This document shows positions 54,241 through 63,181 of a stretch of DNA of 64,000 nt, piece after piece. The notes under the pieces were generated by a model. It saw only the letters and a list, made by a program, of their open reading frames with translations, was not told the origin of the DNA and searched no databases. Positions within the stretch are counted from its first letter, which is position 1. Each line of letters begins with the position of its first letter. Origin of the DNA: Paramesorhizobium salinisoli (lineage in GTDB: Bacteria; Pseudomonadota; Alphaproteobacteria; Rhizobiales; Rhizobiaceae); contig NZ_QOZG01000007.1 of the NCBI RefSeq assembly GCF_003335045.1, positions 124,001 to 188,000 on the forward strand, written 5' to 3'. The position numbers were made by a program, and so were the translations under genes.

Positions 54241-55439
54241 AGATCATCCATGTGATCGGCTCCGTGGATCCGGCCAAGGGTGGACCGCAGGCCGTCGTCA
54301 TCCGCCTCGCCGCGGCGCAGGTGGCGCTGGGCCACGAGGTGCATCTCGTCAGCTATGGCAACCCGGAAATTGAGAGAAGGGCCTTCCTGGCGGCGGCGGC
54401 CATCCCCGGTTTCGACAAGGTACAGCGTCATATCCTACCGATGCCGGCACGCATCGAACGGATTTTCGCGACGCAGGCGCGTCGGCTCCTGCGTCGCCTG
54501 CTGGCGGGAACGGATTTCGTGCATCTGCATGGAGTATGGGAAGCGATCCTGCGCATCGCAGCCCTGCTCGCCAGGCGGCACGATATTGCCTACTGCGTAC
54601 GCCCCGCCGGCATGCTCGATGTCTGGAGCCTGAAACAGAAAGCCTGGAAAAAGCGGCTTGCCCTTCTAACCGGCTATCGCCGGATGCTCGATGGCGCCGC
54701 CTTCATCCAGGCGCTGAATGCGGATGAAGCGCAGTTGATGCAACCCCTTGCCCTCAGGGCTCCGAGCGTCGTCATCCCGAACGGCATTTTTCTCGAGGAA
54801 CTGGAGCCCGGCGGCAGGAGCGGGACATTCCGCCGCCGCATTCCGACTCTCGGTGACAGGCGTTTCATCCTGTTTCTTTCGCGTCTGCACTACAAGAAAG
54901 GTCTCGACATTCTGGCGCAAGCCATTGCTATTGCCGCGCCCGCCTGTCCCGATGTCGACCTTGTCGTCGCCGGGCCCGATGAAGGGGCCGGCGAGGCTTT
55001 CAAGCTGGAGATAGCCGAAAAGGGCCTGTCCGCACGCGTGCATATGATCGGCCCGGTCTACGGGCGCGAAAAGATTGATGCGATGCGCGAGGCGGAGTGT
55101 TTCTGCCTGCCGAGCAGGCAGGAGGGTTTTAGTGTGGCGATCACCGAGGCGCTTGCCTGCGGCCTGCCTGTCATCATCACGGATGCCTGCCATTTTCCGG
55201 AGGTGGAGAGCTCCGGAGCAGGCCTGATCTGCAGCCTCGATGCGGCCGCTGTAGCGGATGCGCTCGCGACCGTTCTCCGCGATCCTCAGGCAGCCCGCAC
55301 CATGGGTGAGAGAGGCGGCGCGCTGGTTCGCCAGCACTACACATGGCCGAAAATCGCCCACCGCACGGTCGAGGCCTATACGGCGGTCCTGGATATCAAG
55401 CGGCGCGTCTTGACGGCGCGTGCCGGATTGCCGGCATAG
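54237..55439 (+). CDS. glycosyltransferase family 4
   Basis: A 400-residue GT-B enzyme. It begins KIIHVIGSVDPAKGGPQAVV, has HLHGVWEAILR in the acceptor domain and FCLPSRQEGFSVAITEALAC with the E-x7-E motif in the donor domain. The ATG overlaps the asnB stop (ATGA). Its last 64 bp overlap the converging acetyltransferase gene, both frames looking genuine. Confidence 0.87.
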   Translation: MKIIHVIGSVDPAKGGPQAVVIRLAAAQVALGHEVHLVSYGNPEIERRAFLAAAAIPGFDKVQRHILPMPARIERIFATQARRLLRRLLAGTDFVHLHGVWEAILRIAALLARRHDIAYCVRPAGMLDVWSLKQKAWKKRLALLTGYRRMLDGAAFIQALNADEAQLMQPLALRAPSVVIPNGIFLEELEPGGRSGTFRRRIPTLGDRRFILFLSRLHYKKGLDILAQAIAIAAPACPDVDLVVAGPDEGAGEAFKLEIAEKGLSARVHMIGPVYGREKIDAMREAECFCLPSRQEGFSVAITEALACGLPVIITDACHFPEVESSGAGLICSLDAAAVADALATVLRDPQAARTMGERGGALVRQHYTWPKIAHRTVEAYTAVLDIKRRVLTARAGLPA

Positions 55440-55972
55440 ACCGTCCAGGCATCGAGATCCTTGGAGGCGACGGCGCGCGCGCCCAGCACCGCACCCTCGC
55501 CCATCGTTACGCCCGGCCCGACAAAGGCTTCCGCCGCGACCCAGCCATGCATGCCGACAAAGATTGGCCGGGTTTTGAGCGGGAAATTCGGATGGTTGAT
55601 ATCATGCGTTCCGGTGCAAAGATGCGCCCGCTGCGAGACAATGGCAAAATCCGCAAGGGAAACGGGCGCGACATTGTAGCAGATGGCGTCGGGCCCAAGC
55701 GAAGAATGGGCCCCCATGCTAAGATGCGCCGGCCACCATATGCGCGCGCTGCCGCGCACGATCGCCGTCTTGTGGATTTGCGCTCCGAAGGCGCGCAGGA
55801 TCAGGCCGCGCCAGCGCCACATGAAGGACGGCGTCCAGGCGGCGAGAAGAAGCCACGCAGCCGACCAGACGAGCCGCATCAGGCGATGGCGCAGCGCAAA
55901 GGTCGGCCCGCCGAGAAGCGGCGCTGATGCTGCGCAGGGCAGGGAATGCGGATCGGAATAGCGCGACAGCAT
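55376..55972 (-). CDS. hexapeptide-repeat acetyltransferase (WcaF/Vat-like)
   Basis: A 198-residue left-handed beta-helix acetyltransferase. Hexapeptide turns are visible from about residue 70 on, and the C-terminus has AVASKDLDAWTVYAGNPARA followed by VKTR, the usual family end. GTHDINHP holds the catalytic histidine. The ATG at 55972 follows GGAGGT at 8 nt. It would O-acetylate the polymer or repeat unit. Last gene of the leftward operon beginning with the priming transferase. Confidence 0.88.
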   Translation of the reverse strand: MLSRYSDPHSLPCAASAPLLGGPTFALRHRLMRLVWSAAWLLLAAWTPSFMWRWRGLILRAFGAQIHKTAIVRGSARIWWPAHLSMGAHSSLGPDAICYNVAPVSLADFAIVSQRAHLCTGTHDINHPNFPLKTRPIFVGMHGWVAAEAFVGPGVTMGEGAVLGARAVASKDLDAWTVYAGNPARAVKTRRLISRTAV

Positions 55973-55977
55973 CGATA

Positions 55978-57261
55978 TTACCTCCAGGATATCTGCGCAT
56001 CCGGTGCACGATAGCCGCCGACGATCGATGACAGCGCCATCCCCCGGAACCTGGCAAAGACCAGAATTGGCACCAGAAACAGCGCCATGTGGATCCAGAC
56101 CTGCACGACCCAGTCCGTTTGATGCGAGATCGCATGCATGGCCGGGACGATCGACATCATGTAGACGAGCTGCGCCGTCGTTCCGCCAGCGATCGCCGCC
56201 TTCCATATCCGGCATATGACATAGGAAAGGAGGAGGAATTTGATGGCGCCGAAATACCAAAATGAGGAGAAGGCGTCGACGAACCCGGTTTCGGTGGTGC
56301 CGGTCAAAGGCTGATAACTGCGCTCGGGCTGCGGCGTGCTGAGCTTGAGCGCATCCTTGAACGACGTGCCGACAAGCTGGGCCGGCACGAAGGTAAAGAC
56401 CAGCTTATTCCAATGGAACTTCCCATAATCGAATTCCAGCCTGCGGTCGATCTCATCTATGCGCTGCACGGCATTGCGCATCTCCAGCCCTCCCTCCCTC
56501 AGCGTTTCCTCGAAATTGCCGACGACATCGATTTCCAGCACGTGGTCCCAGACCGGGCCGGAATGGGCGCGTGCTATCTGGCGATAATCGGACATGCTGG
56601 TCATGAAAAAGCTTCCACTGAGGATTCCCGCGATCATGACTGAACGCGGTACGATCCAGCCGCGATGGAACCAGACCGCAAACAGGATCATCATGACGAG
56701 TTCCAGCGCCTCGGCGCGTTTGCCTGTCACGATGATGCGGTCGAGATAGAAAATCAGATCGAAGCCGATGATGAGCGTGCCGGCAGTCGTCGGGTGGCGG
56801 GTAAAGCACAAGAGCGCGATCGCCAATCCGTAGGCCATGAGGCGGGCAAAAAAGAGATAGACGACCGGTGTTCCGGTCATCTGCACGCCGATCGAGATTT
56901 CGCCGGGCAGACGGCTCAAAAGGAAATAGAAATAGGCACCTATGACGGAGAGAAACGCTGCGGCGATTAAAAGCCGCTTTTCGCTGAAGGTCTGGTTCAG
57001 GAAGGTGAAGGGCCGCGCCGTTTGCGACCAGCCGCACCTCAGCATCACAAGGCAGAGAATCGCCATCAGCATGGCTTTGACATAGGCGCCGGAAGGCAGG
57101 AAGGGATCGCTTGCCAGGCTCGGCAGCTGAGGAATGATGAAGCCCATCGTCATGACTGAGGCAAGGAATGGAAACTGATACATCTTTTCCGGGCGCAGGA
57201 TTCCGGCGGTGAAATACCACGCCACGATGAGGACGAATATCCAGGTCACCAGCCAGTTCAT
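55978..57261 (-). CDS. Wzy-like O-antigen/exopolysaccharide polymerase candidate
   Basis: A 427-residue integral membrane protein with about ten hydrophobic segments and a large loop at about 235-320 between late helices, as in Wzy polymerases. No catalytic motif defines the family, so the call rests on topology and the setting between flippase, priming transferase and transferases. ATG overlaps the YdcF-like stop (ATGA). Confidence 0.68.
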   Translation of the reverse strand: MNWLVTWIFVLIVAWYFTAGILRPEKMYQFPFLASVMTMGFIIPQLPSLASDPFLPSGAYVKAMLMAILCLVMLRCGWSQTARPFTFLNQTFSEKRLLIAAAFLSVIGAYFYFLLSRLPGEISIGVQMTGTPVVYLFFARLMAYGLAIALLCFTRHPTTAGTLIIGFDLIFYLDRIIVTGKRAEALELVMMILFAVWFHRGWIVPRSVMIAGILSGSFFMTSMSDYRQIARAHSGPVWDHVLEIDVVGNFEETLREGGLEMRNAVQRIDEIDRRLEFDYGKFHWNKLVFTFVPAQLVGTSFKDALKLSTPQPERSYQPLTGTTETGFVDAFSSFWYFGAIKFLLLSYVICRIWKAAIAGGTTAQLVYMMSIVPAMHAISHQTDWVVQVWIHMALFLVPILVFARFRGMALSSIVGGYRAPDAQISWR

Positions 57262-57923
57262 GCCCGCTGCTCCACATCACAGGACCGCGCGGCGTCGGTT
57301 TCGGGCATTTGATCTGCAGAAAGAAGCCTCAGCCTGTACCACAGCAGCTTGAGATATTCCTTGAGGATGGCGACGCCGTAGGGGCCGAATGCGGTCTGCC
57401 AGAAAGAATCGGGTGGTTCGACGACGGACGGTATCCAGTTGATGCGGGGGCATATATTGGCGAAGCTTTCCACCGCGCGGCGCGAATGGAACCAGTTCGT
57501 CACCAATACGGCGTTGCGGACGTTCAATTGGTCCAGAAACGGTGCCGAATAAAGTGCGTTCTGCCATGTGCTGCCCGACAGACATTCGACCAGGATGGCG
57601 GAGGGCGAAACGCCGTTGCGGATCAGATCGCGTCGGATGAAAAGACAGTCGCCGTCACCGCTGACGAGTACAATCGGCGCCGTTCCTTCAAGCCAGAGTT
57701 CGGCTGCATGAACTGCCCGGGCCGGACCGTCTCCGCCCAAAACGACAATCACATCGGCCTTGCGTGTTTCGCCGCGTAAGGTCAGCAGGGGATCGGCCCA
57801 GAAGATGGCCGCCAGCGGGCATGCCGCAAGCACGGCGCAAAGGATCGCCCAGCGAAGAAGGACGGGGTGGGGACGTTCCATACTGCCCGGCGCGGACTCT
57901 TGGCTTACATTGGCGGTATTCAC
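57258..57923 (-). CDS. YdcF/ElyC/SanA-family (DUF218) membrane-anchored protein
   Basis: A 221-residue protein with one N-terminal membrane helix (about 23-45) and a DUF218 domain: ADVIVVLGGDGPARAVHAAE, IVLVSGDG and ESxxSTWQNA-type segment CLSGSTWQNALYS, then VLVTNWFHSRRAV. ElyC-type members affect lipid-linked envelope precursors; a role at the undecaprenyl-linked step here is plausible. GTG start at 57923 overlaps the GT2 stop. Confidence 0.82.
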   Translation of the reverse strand: MNTANVSQESAPGSMERPHPVLLRWAILCAVLAACPLAAIFWADPLLTLRGETRKADVIVVLGGDGPARAVHAAELWLEGTAPIVLVSGDGDCLFIRRDLIRNGVSPSAILVECLSGSTWQNALYSAPFLDQLNVRNAVLVTNWFHSRRAVESFANICPRINWIPSVVEPPDSFWQTAFGPYGVAILKEYLKLLWYRLRLLSADQMPETDAARSCDVEQRA

Positions 57924-58753
57924 CCGGCAAATCCCCGCTGACGCTGACGCTGTTCCTCGGTCTTTACCACGATCATGAACTCATAGGCGGAAAGCAGGCG
58001 GCAGTAGAAATAGCCGGGCTTGCCATCGAGAAAGCCGCCGCGTAGCAGATACATGTAGAGGAACCGCAAGGTGGGCCTGAAGGGCAGCCGGTAGGAGAGA
58101 GCCTTAAGGCCGCGCCGCCGGCGATCGGATTTGGCACTGAACAGGCCCCTCCAGTCGATCTTGCGGTCCGGTCTGCGGCTCGATGACAGATCGGCCTCCA
58201 CCGAGGAATAGCGATTGTGCTTGTCATACCAGGCTTCGAGCCCCTTGTTGAAGCTGTAGTGGATGAAATGGGACTCCAGTTCGCCGGCCGGGCCATCGCC
58301 AGTGCATCGCGAATGGACGGAACGCTCGAAGCGCACCCTGTCCGGCCTTACCAACCTGGTGATCCAGGTCGGATAGAGGCTGCTGTGGCGGATCCAGCGG
58401 CCCATGAACATGTTCTTGTAGCGTGCTTTGAAAAATGCTTCGGGCCGGCCCGGGTCACGGGCAATGGCCAGCATCTCGTCACGCAGATCCGGCGGGGTGA
58501 TCTCGTCGGCATCGGGCGTATAGACCCATGGGTATTTGAACGCGATCTCAGTCAGTCCATACATTCTCTGGCGATCTTCGCTGTCATAGGCACGCCGGTA
58601 GATGCGTGCACCCGCCGCCTCCGCGATCTCGACCGTGCGGTCCGTGCTGAAGGAATCGAGAATGACGATATCGTCGCTCCATGAAAGCGAGGCGAGGCAG
58701 GCGGGCAGATTGGCTTCTTCGTTCAGCGTCATGATAAGAACCGAAATGCTCAT
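57920..58753 (-). CDS. glycosyltransferase family 2 (WaaE/KdtX-like)
   Basis: A 277-residue GT-A enzyme. It begins MSISVLIMTLNEEANLPACL, and the nucleotide-metal site is YTPDADEITP (about 93-102). The segment VHSRCTGDGPAGELESHFIH matches the WaaE-like subgroup. The ATG at 58753 overlaps the stop of the priming transferase gene; the open frame upstream is not coding. It probably adds the second sugar to the lipid carrier or a branch. Confidence 0.88.
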   Translation of the reverse strand: MSISVLIMTLNEEANLPACLASLSWSDDIVILDSFSTDRTVEIAEAAGARIYRRAYDSEDRQRMYGLTEIAFKYPWVYTPDADEITPPDLRDEMLAIARDPGRPEAFFKARYKNMFMGRWIRHSSLYPTWITRLVRPDRVRFERSVHSRCTGDGPAGELESHFIHYSFNKGLEAWYDKHNRYSSVEADLSSSRRPDRKIDWRGLFSAKSDRRRRGLKALSYRLPFRPTLRFLYMYLLRGGFLDGKPGYFYCRLLSAYEFMIVVKTEEQRQRQRGFAG

Positions 58754-59844
58754 GGTGTGGCTCCGGGAATGGTTGTTTGCGGACTTGCCGGACGCGGCAT
58801 GTGATGCGCGGCGCGGGACTGGCCGGTCATGCGAAGGACGAAGATTGTGTGCAGAACCGCAGGAACGAGGAGGCCGGCGATCAGCAGCTCTTCCGGTATC
58901 CCAAGGATGATGCTGAAATAGGCAATGGCGCCGCACAGGGCTGACAAAGCGACGAGCACGACGGTTGTCCTGGCCGGCGACAGGCCCGCCTCCAGCAACA
59001 GATGATGAAGATGCCACCGATCGGCGGAAAGCGGATTGCGTCCGGCCGCGATGCGGCGGACAATAAGGCTGAGCGTATCGACGATCGGAATGACGATCAG
59101 CCAGAGCAGGACGGGGAATGGCAACCCGCTCTTGCCCACGGACAAGGCGACGATGAAACAGCCAATAGCCGCGCCGAGCAGCGTGCTGCCCGCATCGCCC
59201 AGAAAGACGCTGGCCTTCATGCGCCAGCGGTGACGCAAGTTAAAACCAAGAAAGCCGACCACCGCGGCAAGCAGGATCAGGGATTGCATCATGACCGGAG
59301 CATGTCCCGCATGAAGTGCGAGTAGCGCTAGCCAGAACAGCGATGCGGCGGCGCTGCCGCCGGCAAGCCCATCGACGCCATCGGTCATGTTGACGGCGTT
59401 GATGATGCCAACGATGAAGATGATCGCCATAGGAACGATGATCGGAGAAAGCTGATCCGCCAGCTCGGGCGAAACGATGACCGAAAGATTGAAGTTCGCC
59501 GCGTCGCTGATACCGATAATCATATAGGCGGCGAGGGTCTGAACGAGAAGTCGCGGCAGTGCGGGCAGGCCGAAACGATCATCCAGCGCACCGAAAACCA
59601 GGATAAGGCAGAGGCCTGATACAACGGGCCAGGAGAGCTGCATCGTGTTTTCCAGCCAGATATTGGCTATGACGAAGGCAGCAAAGATGGCGATCCCACC
59701 GCAAAGCGGGACTGCACCCTCGTGCAGCTTTCTTGTGTCTGGAAGGTCGAGGAAATGCCATTCGTCGGCAAAGCGCTTCAGGCTGATGTTCAGAACAACC
59801 GACATGAAAAACGCTGTCCATATGCTGAGATGAAAGCTCGCCAA
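58750..59844 (-). CDS. MraY/WecA-family undecaprenyl-phosphate sugar-1-phosphate transferase
   Basis: A 364-residue membrane enzyme that primes lipid-linked repeat synthesis. Family motifs include KLHEGAVPLCGGIAIFAAF, GIINAVNMTDGVDGLAGGSA (the NxxNxxDGxDGLA site) and KASVFLGDAGSTLLGAAIGC; the HLHHLLLEAG histidine motif follows. About 10-11 membrane helices. First gene of a five-gene leftward operon, all overlapping. The sugar is probably a HexNAc-1-phosphate. Confidence 0.92.
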   Translation of the reverse strand: MASFHLSIWTAFFMSVVLNISLKRFADEWHFLDLPDTRKLHEGAVPLCGGIAIFAAFVIANIWLENTMQLSWPVVSGLCLILVFGALDDRFGLPALPRLLVQTLAAYMIIGISDAANFNLSVIVSPELADQLSPIIVPMAIIFIVGIINAVNMTDGVDGLAGGSAAASLFWLALLALHAGHAPVMMQSLILLAAVVGFLGFNLRHRWRMKASVFLGDAGSTLLGAAIGCFIVALSVGKSGLPFPVLLWLIVIPIVDTLSLIVRRIAAGRNPLSADRWHLHHLLLEAGLSPARTTVVLVALSALCGAIAYFSIILGIPEELLIAGLLVPAVLHTIFVLRMTGQSRAAHHMPRPASPQTTIPGATP

Positions 59845-60169
59845 ATTCGTCCTCCCCGAGTCCTGCCGATTTCCGGCGGGCCCACGTTGCGTAAGCAGCG
59901 TTCACGCGTCTGAAAGTTGTACTGGGCGGCGGCGGCAGGGACGACTTGGCAAATCAGGGGAAGCCTCACGCCTCCGGATAGAGACCGCTCCGTCGAAATG
60001 GGTAAGATCACCGCTCAATAGTGACTAAGCCTGAGCTGATTTGCGAAGAGGCATGGCGTTGATCAACCGGATAGAATCGAGGCTTCGCCAGAGAACGTGG
60101 ATCATCCCCGCTGCATGGCTGGCGACAAAGCCTCACAGCGAATGATTGTAGCGATAAACGGAGAATCCT
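59845..60169. other. divergent intergenic region, 325 bp
   Basis: It should hold the promoter of the leftward priming-transferase operon and of the small rightward gene at 60170. I see no RNA gene or clear operator. Confidence 0.45.
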
Positions 60170-60391
60170 ATGGCTGCAGACGCACGGGCCGCTGCCATCG
60201 CTGCCCTATCCATATGCGAATCCCTCCTGCTCGCGCTCGAGGCCAACGGCGTCCTGTCGCGCGCGGAAATCGATGCGCTTTTGACAGATGCGGAGACGAC
60301 CCTCAATCAAGCTGGGCCGGAAAGCACTCCCGACGTGACGGCGGCCGGCAATCTGGTCAGCCGCATAAGGGAGGGAAAGAACAACCGATGA
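60170..60391 (+). CDS. small conserved-looking protein, 73 aa
   Basis: The frame opens with ATG at 60170 after GGAG at 6-7 nt and encodes an alanine-rich helical protein (MAADARAAAIAALSICESLL, then EIDALLTDAETTLNQ). Codon use looks like the neighbours. There is no signal peptide or known motif. It precedes the flippase region by 184 bp. Function unknown. Confidence 0.6.
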   Translation: MAADARAAAIAALSICESLLLALEANGVLSRAEIDALLTDAETTLNQAGPESTPDVTAAGNLVSRIREGKNNR

Positions 60392-60575
60392 GGGTAGGAC
60401 ATCAGGTTTCCCCGCAAAATCTTCGGCTCATCCTTTTTGCCTAAGCCTTACGCAGATTGGCGACGTTTTCTAAACGGCAGAACGGCCTATCGTCAGATCG
60501 GGCGGAGGAAACCTATCCGGACGCATATTCCGTGATGGAAGGATGGTTCTTTGCCCCCTCGCGAGGAGCACAGAA

Positions 60576-60662
60576 ATGAGCGAAATGGGATCCTACCCAT
60601 CCGCAGAAATGATGACCCGGCGCCAAAAAACCGGACAAGATCACGGGACGGACGATGCATGA
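60576..60662 (+). CDS. 28-codon reading frame coupled to the flippase gene
   Basis: An ATG at 60576, preceded by AGGAG at 7 nt, opens a frame of 28 codons ending with TGA at 60660-60662. That stop overlaps the flippase start in ATGA. The flippase itself lacks a good ribosome site, so its translation probably depends on ribosomes finishing this small frame. The peptide (MSEMGSYPSAEMMTRRQKTG, then QDHGTDDA) has no known motif. Confidence 0.5.
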   Translation: MSEMGSYPSAEMMTRRQKTGQDHGTDDA

Positions 60663-62158
60663 GCAGGTTCCGCCAGGCATTCCTGATGGCCACCCTGGAG
60701 CAATATCTGGGACTTCTGATCGGGGTGGGCACGATTGCCGCGATGGCGCGGCTGCTTACCCCAGCGGAAATCGGCCTTGGCGTCATCGGGCTGGGAATCG
60801 GAACCATCGTCTTCTCGCTGCGCGAATTTGCCAGCCCTGACTTCCTCATCAAGCGCGATCATGTCGATACGCAGGACGTGCGGACCTCGTTCACCGTCCT
60901 GCTCGCCCTCACGACGGGGCTTTCCCTGCTGCTTTATCTTGGACGCGGCTGGCTGGCGGAATTCTACCATGACGAGTCGCTTTTGTCTTTTCTCGACCTT
61001 CTCATCATCGCGGCATTCGTTGAAACCCTCTCGCTTCCGATCATCGCGCTGTTGCGTCGCGACATGGCATTCGGGATTCTTGCCCGGATCCGCACGGCGG
61101 GGAGCGCCGTCGCGGCGTCAACCACCATCGGCATGGCGGTTTTCAGCGGCGGTCACATGAGCTTTGCAGTCGGCCTGCTTTCCGGCGCGCTGACCACGAC
61201 TTTGCTCGCATTCGCCGCGCGCCCGGTCGTATCCATTTTCCGCCCAAGTGTTTCGTCGCTGCGGGAGGCTTTGCACTTCGGCTCTTATATGGGCGCGACT
61301 TCCGTGTTGAACAAAATCTACGAGACGCTGCCGCAGCTTCTGCTCGGGCGCATCATGACGCCCAGTTCGGTTGGAATATTCAACCGTGCCAACGCCGTGT
61401 GCAGCTTGCCGGACCGGGTGTTCCTGTCAGCGGTATTTTCCGTCGCGTTCCCCGTCCTGGCCGAGCAGGTGCGCCAAGGGGAAAATCTGCGTGCTTCCTA
61501 TTTGCGGGCGATCAGCTACATCTCGGTCGTTTACTGGCCTTCGCAGATCCTGCTGGCGCTGCTCGCCTATCCGACAGTGCGCATCATCCTCGGCGAAAAC
61601 TGGAGCGATGCGCCTCCCATCGTCGCCATCCTATGCCTGGCGAGCACGTTCTGGTTTCCGGTCATCCTGACATATCCGCTTCTGATCGCGCTTGGCGAAA
61701 ATCGCGAAGCCTTTATTTCCAACTGCATCGCGCGCATCGCTTCCGCCGTGGTTCTGTGCGGCGCTGCGTTCTGGGGGCTGACGGCGCTGGCGCTCAGTCA
61801 GTTCATAACCCTGCCTTTCCAGATGATGGTGTCGCTTTACTTCGTGAGGAAGCACGTGCAGTTCGAATGGATGGATCTGATGGAGGCCATCCGGCCGAGC
61901 GCCATCGTCACCGCGGGTGCCATGGTCGGCCCGGTCATTGTCATTGCCCTCCATGGTTTCGACCTCGACATCTCGCCGCTTTCCGGTCTTTTCGCAGGTA
62001 TTCTCGCCATCATGTGCTGGCTGACGGTGCTTATCCGGACGCGTCATCCCTTCCTCACCGAAGTCGATCGTCTCTGGCAGAAGGTCCCCTCATGGATGGC
62101 GCTGCGGGGAACCGGAAAGAATGCGGCCGACCCATCCACCGTCACGCCTGCGGAATGA
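60659..62158 (+). CDS. Wzx-type oligosaccharide flippase (MOP superfamily)
   Basis: A 499-residue integral membrane protein with about 12-14 helices that flips the lipid-linked repeat unit. The N-terminal TLEQYLGLLIGVGTIAAMAR and LLTPAEIGLGVIGLGI match the LPS/EPS flippase (Polysacc_synt) pattern, and GRIMTPSSVGIFNRA near residue 240 matches the second half. ATG chosen at 60659, the family start, overlapping the small frame stop. It matches Wzx rather than an ABC exporter as the route for this polymer. Confidence 0.9.
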   Translation: MSRFRQAFLMATLEQYLGLLIGVGTIAAMARLLTPAEIGLGVIGLGIGTIVFSLREFASPDFLIKRDHVDTQDVRTSFTVLLALTTGLSLLLYLGRGWLAEFYHDESLLSFLDLLIIAAFVETLSLPIIALLRRDMAFGILARIRTAGSAVAASTTIGMAVFSGGHMSFAVGLLSGALTTTLLAFAARPVVSIFRPSVSSLREALHFGSYMGATSVLNKIYETLPQLLLGRIMTPSSVGIFNRANAVCSLPDRVFLSAVFSVAFPVLAEQVRQGENLRASYLRAISYISVVYWPSQILLALLAYPTVRIILGENWSDAPPIVAILCLASTFWFPVILTYPLLIALGENREAFISNCIARIASAVVLCGAAFWGLTALALSQFITLPFQMMVSLYFVRKHVQFEWMDLMEAIRPSAIVTAGAMVGPVIVIALHGFDLDISPLSGLFAGILAIMCWLTVLIRTRHPFLTEVDRLWQKVPSWMALRGTGKNAADPSTVTPAE

Positions 62159-62182
62159 ACTGGACCAGGAGCATGTCAAGCG

Positions 62183-63169
62183 ATGAGCAGCGTCGATATT
62201 GTGATCCCCAACTATAATTACGGGCGGTATCTCCGGGCCTGTGCCGACAGCGTGCTTTCACAGGATATCGATCTGCGACTGCTGATCATCGACAACGCCT
62301 CTACCGACAAAAGTGTGGAAATAGCATGTGAGATTGCCGCCCGCGATCCACGTGTCGAATTGCGGTTGCGCCGGGAAAATCTTGGGCCGCATTGCTCGTT
62401 CAACGAGGGCATCGACTGGGCCCGATCGGATTATTTTCTTTTGCTCTTCGCTGATGATCTTCTTGTCCCCGGCGCGCTGCGCCGCGCAGCCACCATCATG
62501 GACCGCGAGCCCGACATCGCCTTCACCTATGGCCGTGACGTGGCGATTAAGGGAAACGAGCCCATTCCGCATATCAACAGGCGGCCGGTGCATGTCCCCT
62601 ATCGTCTGCATCAAGGCCGCGCTTTCATCAAACAGTTCTGCAGGCTCGGCGTTTTCCAGATACCAGGACCATCCATCGTCATCAGAACCAGTGTACAAAA
62701 GCGCGTCGGCTATTACCGCACGGAGCTCCCGCACAGCGACGATTACGATGTGTGGTTGCGCCTGGCGCTTCACGGCAGTATCGCGGAGCTCGATTGCATC
62801 CAGGCAGGCATACGCTCGCATGACGCAAACCGGTCGAGTGAGCTGAGGGCCCGGCAGATCATGCATATCCTGCATACTGCGCAGGCCGCCGAGTGCTTCT
62901 TCGCCCATGAAGGCAAGGACATGCCCGACAGCGCCTATCTGCTGCAGCTTGCACGTCGGGGGATCGCCGAGCGCGCCTACTGGTCCGCCGTTTCGCATAT
63001 TCAACGCCGCGAGCCGGGCGCGATGGAGCTTTTGAAGCTGGCGTTCACACTGCGGCCGCGCACCGCCATTCTTCCACCGCTGGGCTATCTCTTGCGGCGG
63101 CCGGATACGGTCCGGCGGTTCAAAGCCCTGATCGGCGCCGGCAATGTCGCGGATGTTCGGGTGGCTTGA
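62183..63169 (+). CDS. glycosyltransferase family 2
   Basis: A 328-residue GT-A enzyme. It starts SSVDIVIPNYNYGRYLRACA, has LLIIDNASTDKS and the metal site LLLFADDLLVPGAL (about 85-98). AGGAG lies upstream. It follows the flippase by 24 bp and ends 12 bp before the converging pyruvyltransferase gene. Donor unknown. Confidence 0.88.
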   Translation: MSSVDIVIPNYNYGRYLRACADSVLSQDIDLRLLIIDNASTDKSVEIACEIAARDPRVELRLRRENLGPHCSFNEGIDWARSDYFLLLFADDLLVPGALRRAATIMDREPDIAFTYGRDVAIKGNEPIPHINRRPVHVPYRLHQGRAFIKQFCRLGVFQIPGPSIVIRTSVQKRVGYYRTELPHSDDYDVWLRLALHGSIAELDCIQAGIRSHDANRSSELRARQIMHILHTAQAAECFFAHEGKDMPDSAYLLQLARRGIAERAYWSAVSHIQRREPGAMELLKLAFTLRPRTAILPPLGYLLRRPDTVRRFKALIGAGNVADVRVA

Positions 63170-63181
63170 AGGTCGGTGTCT

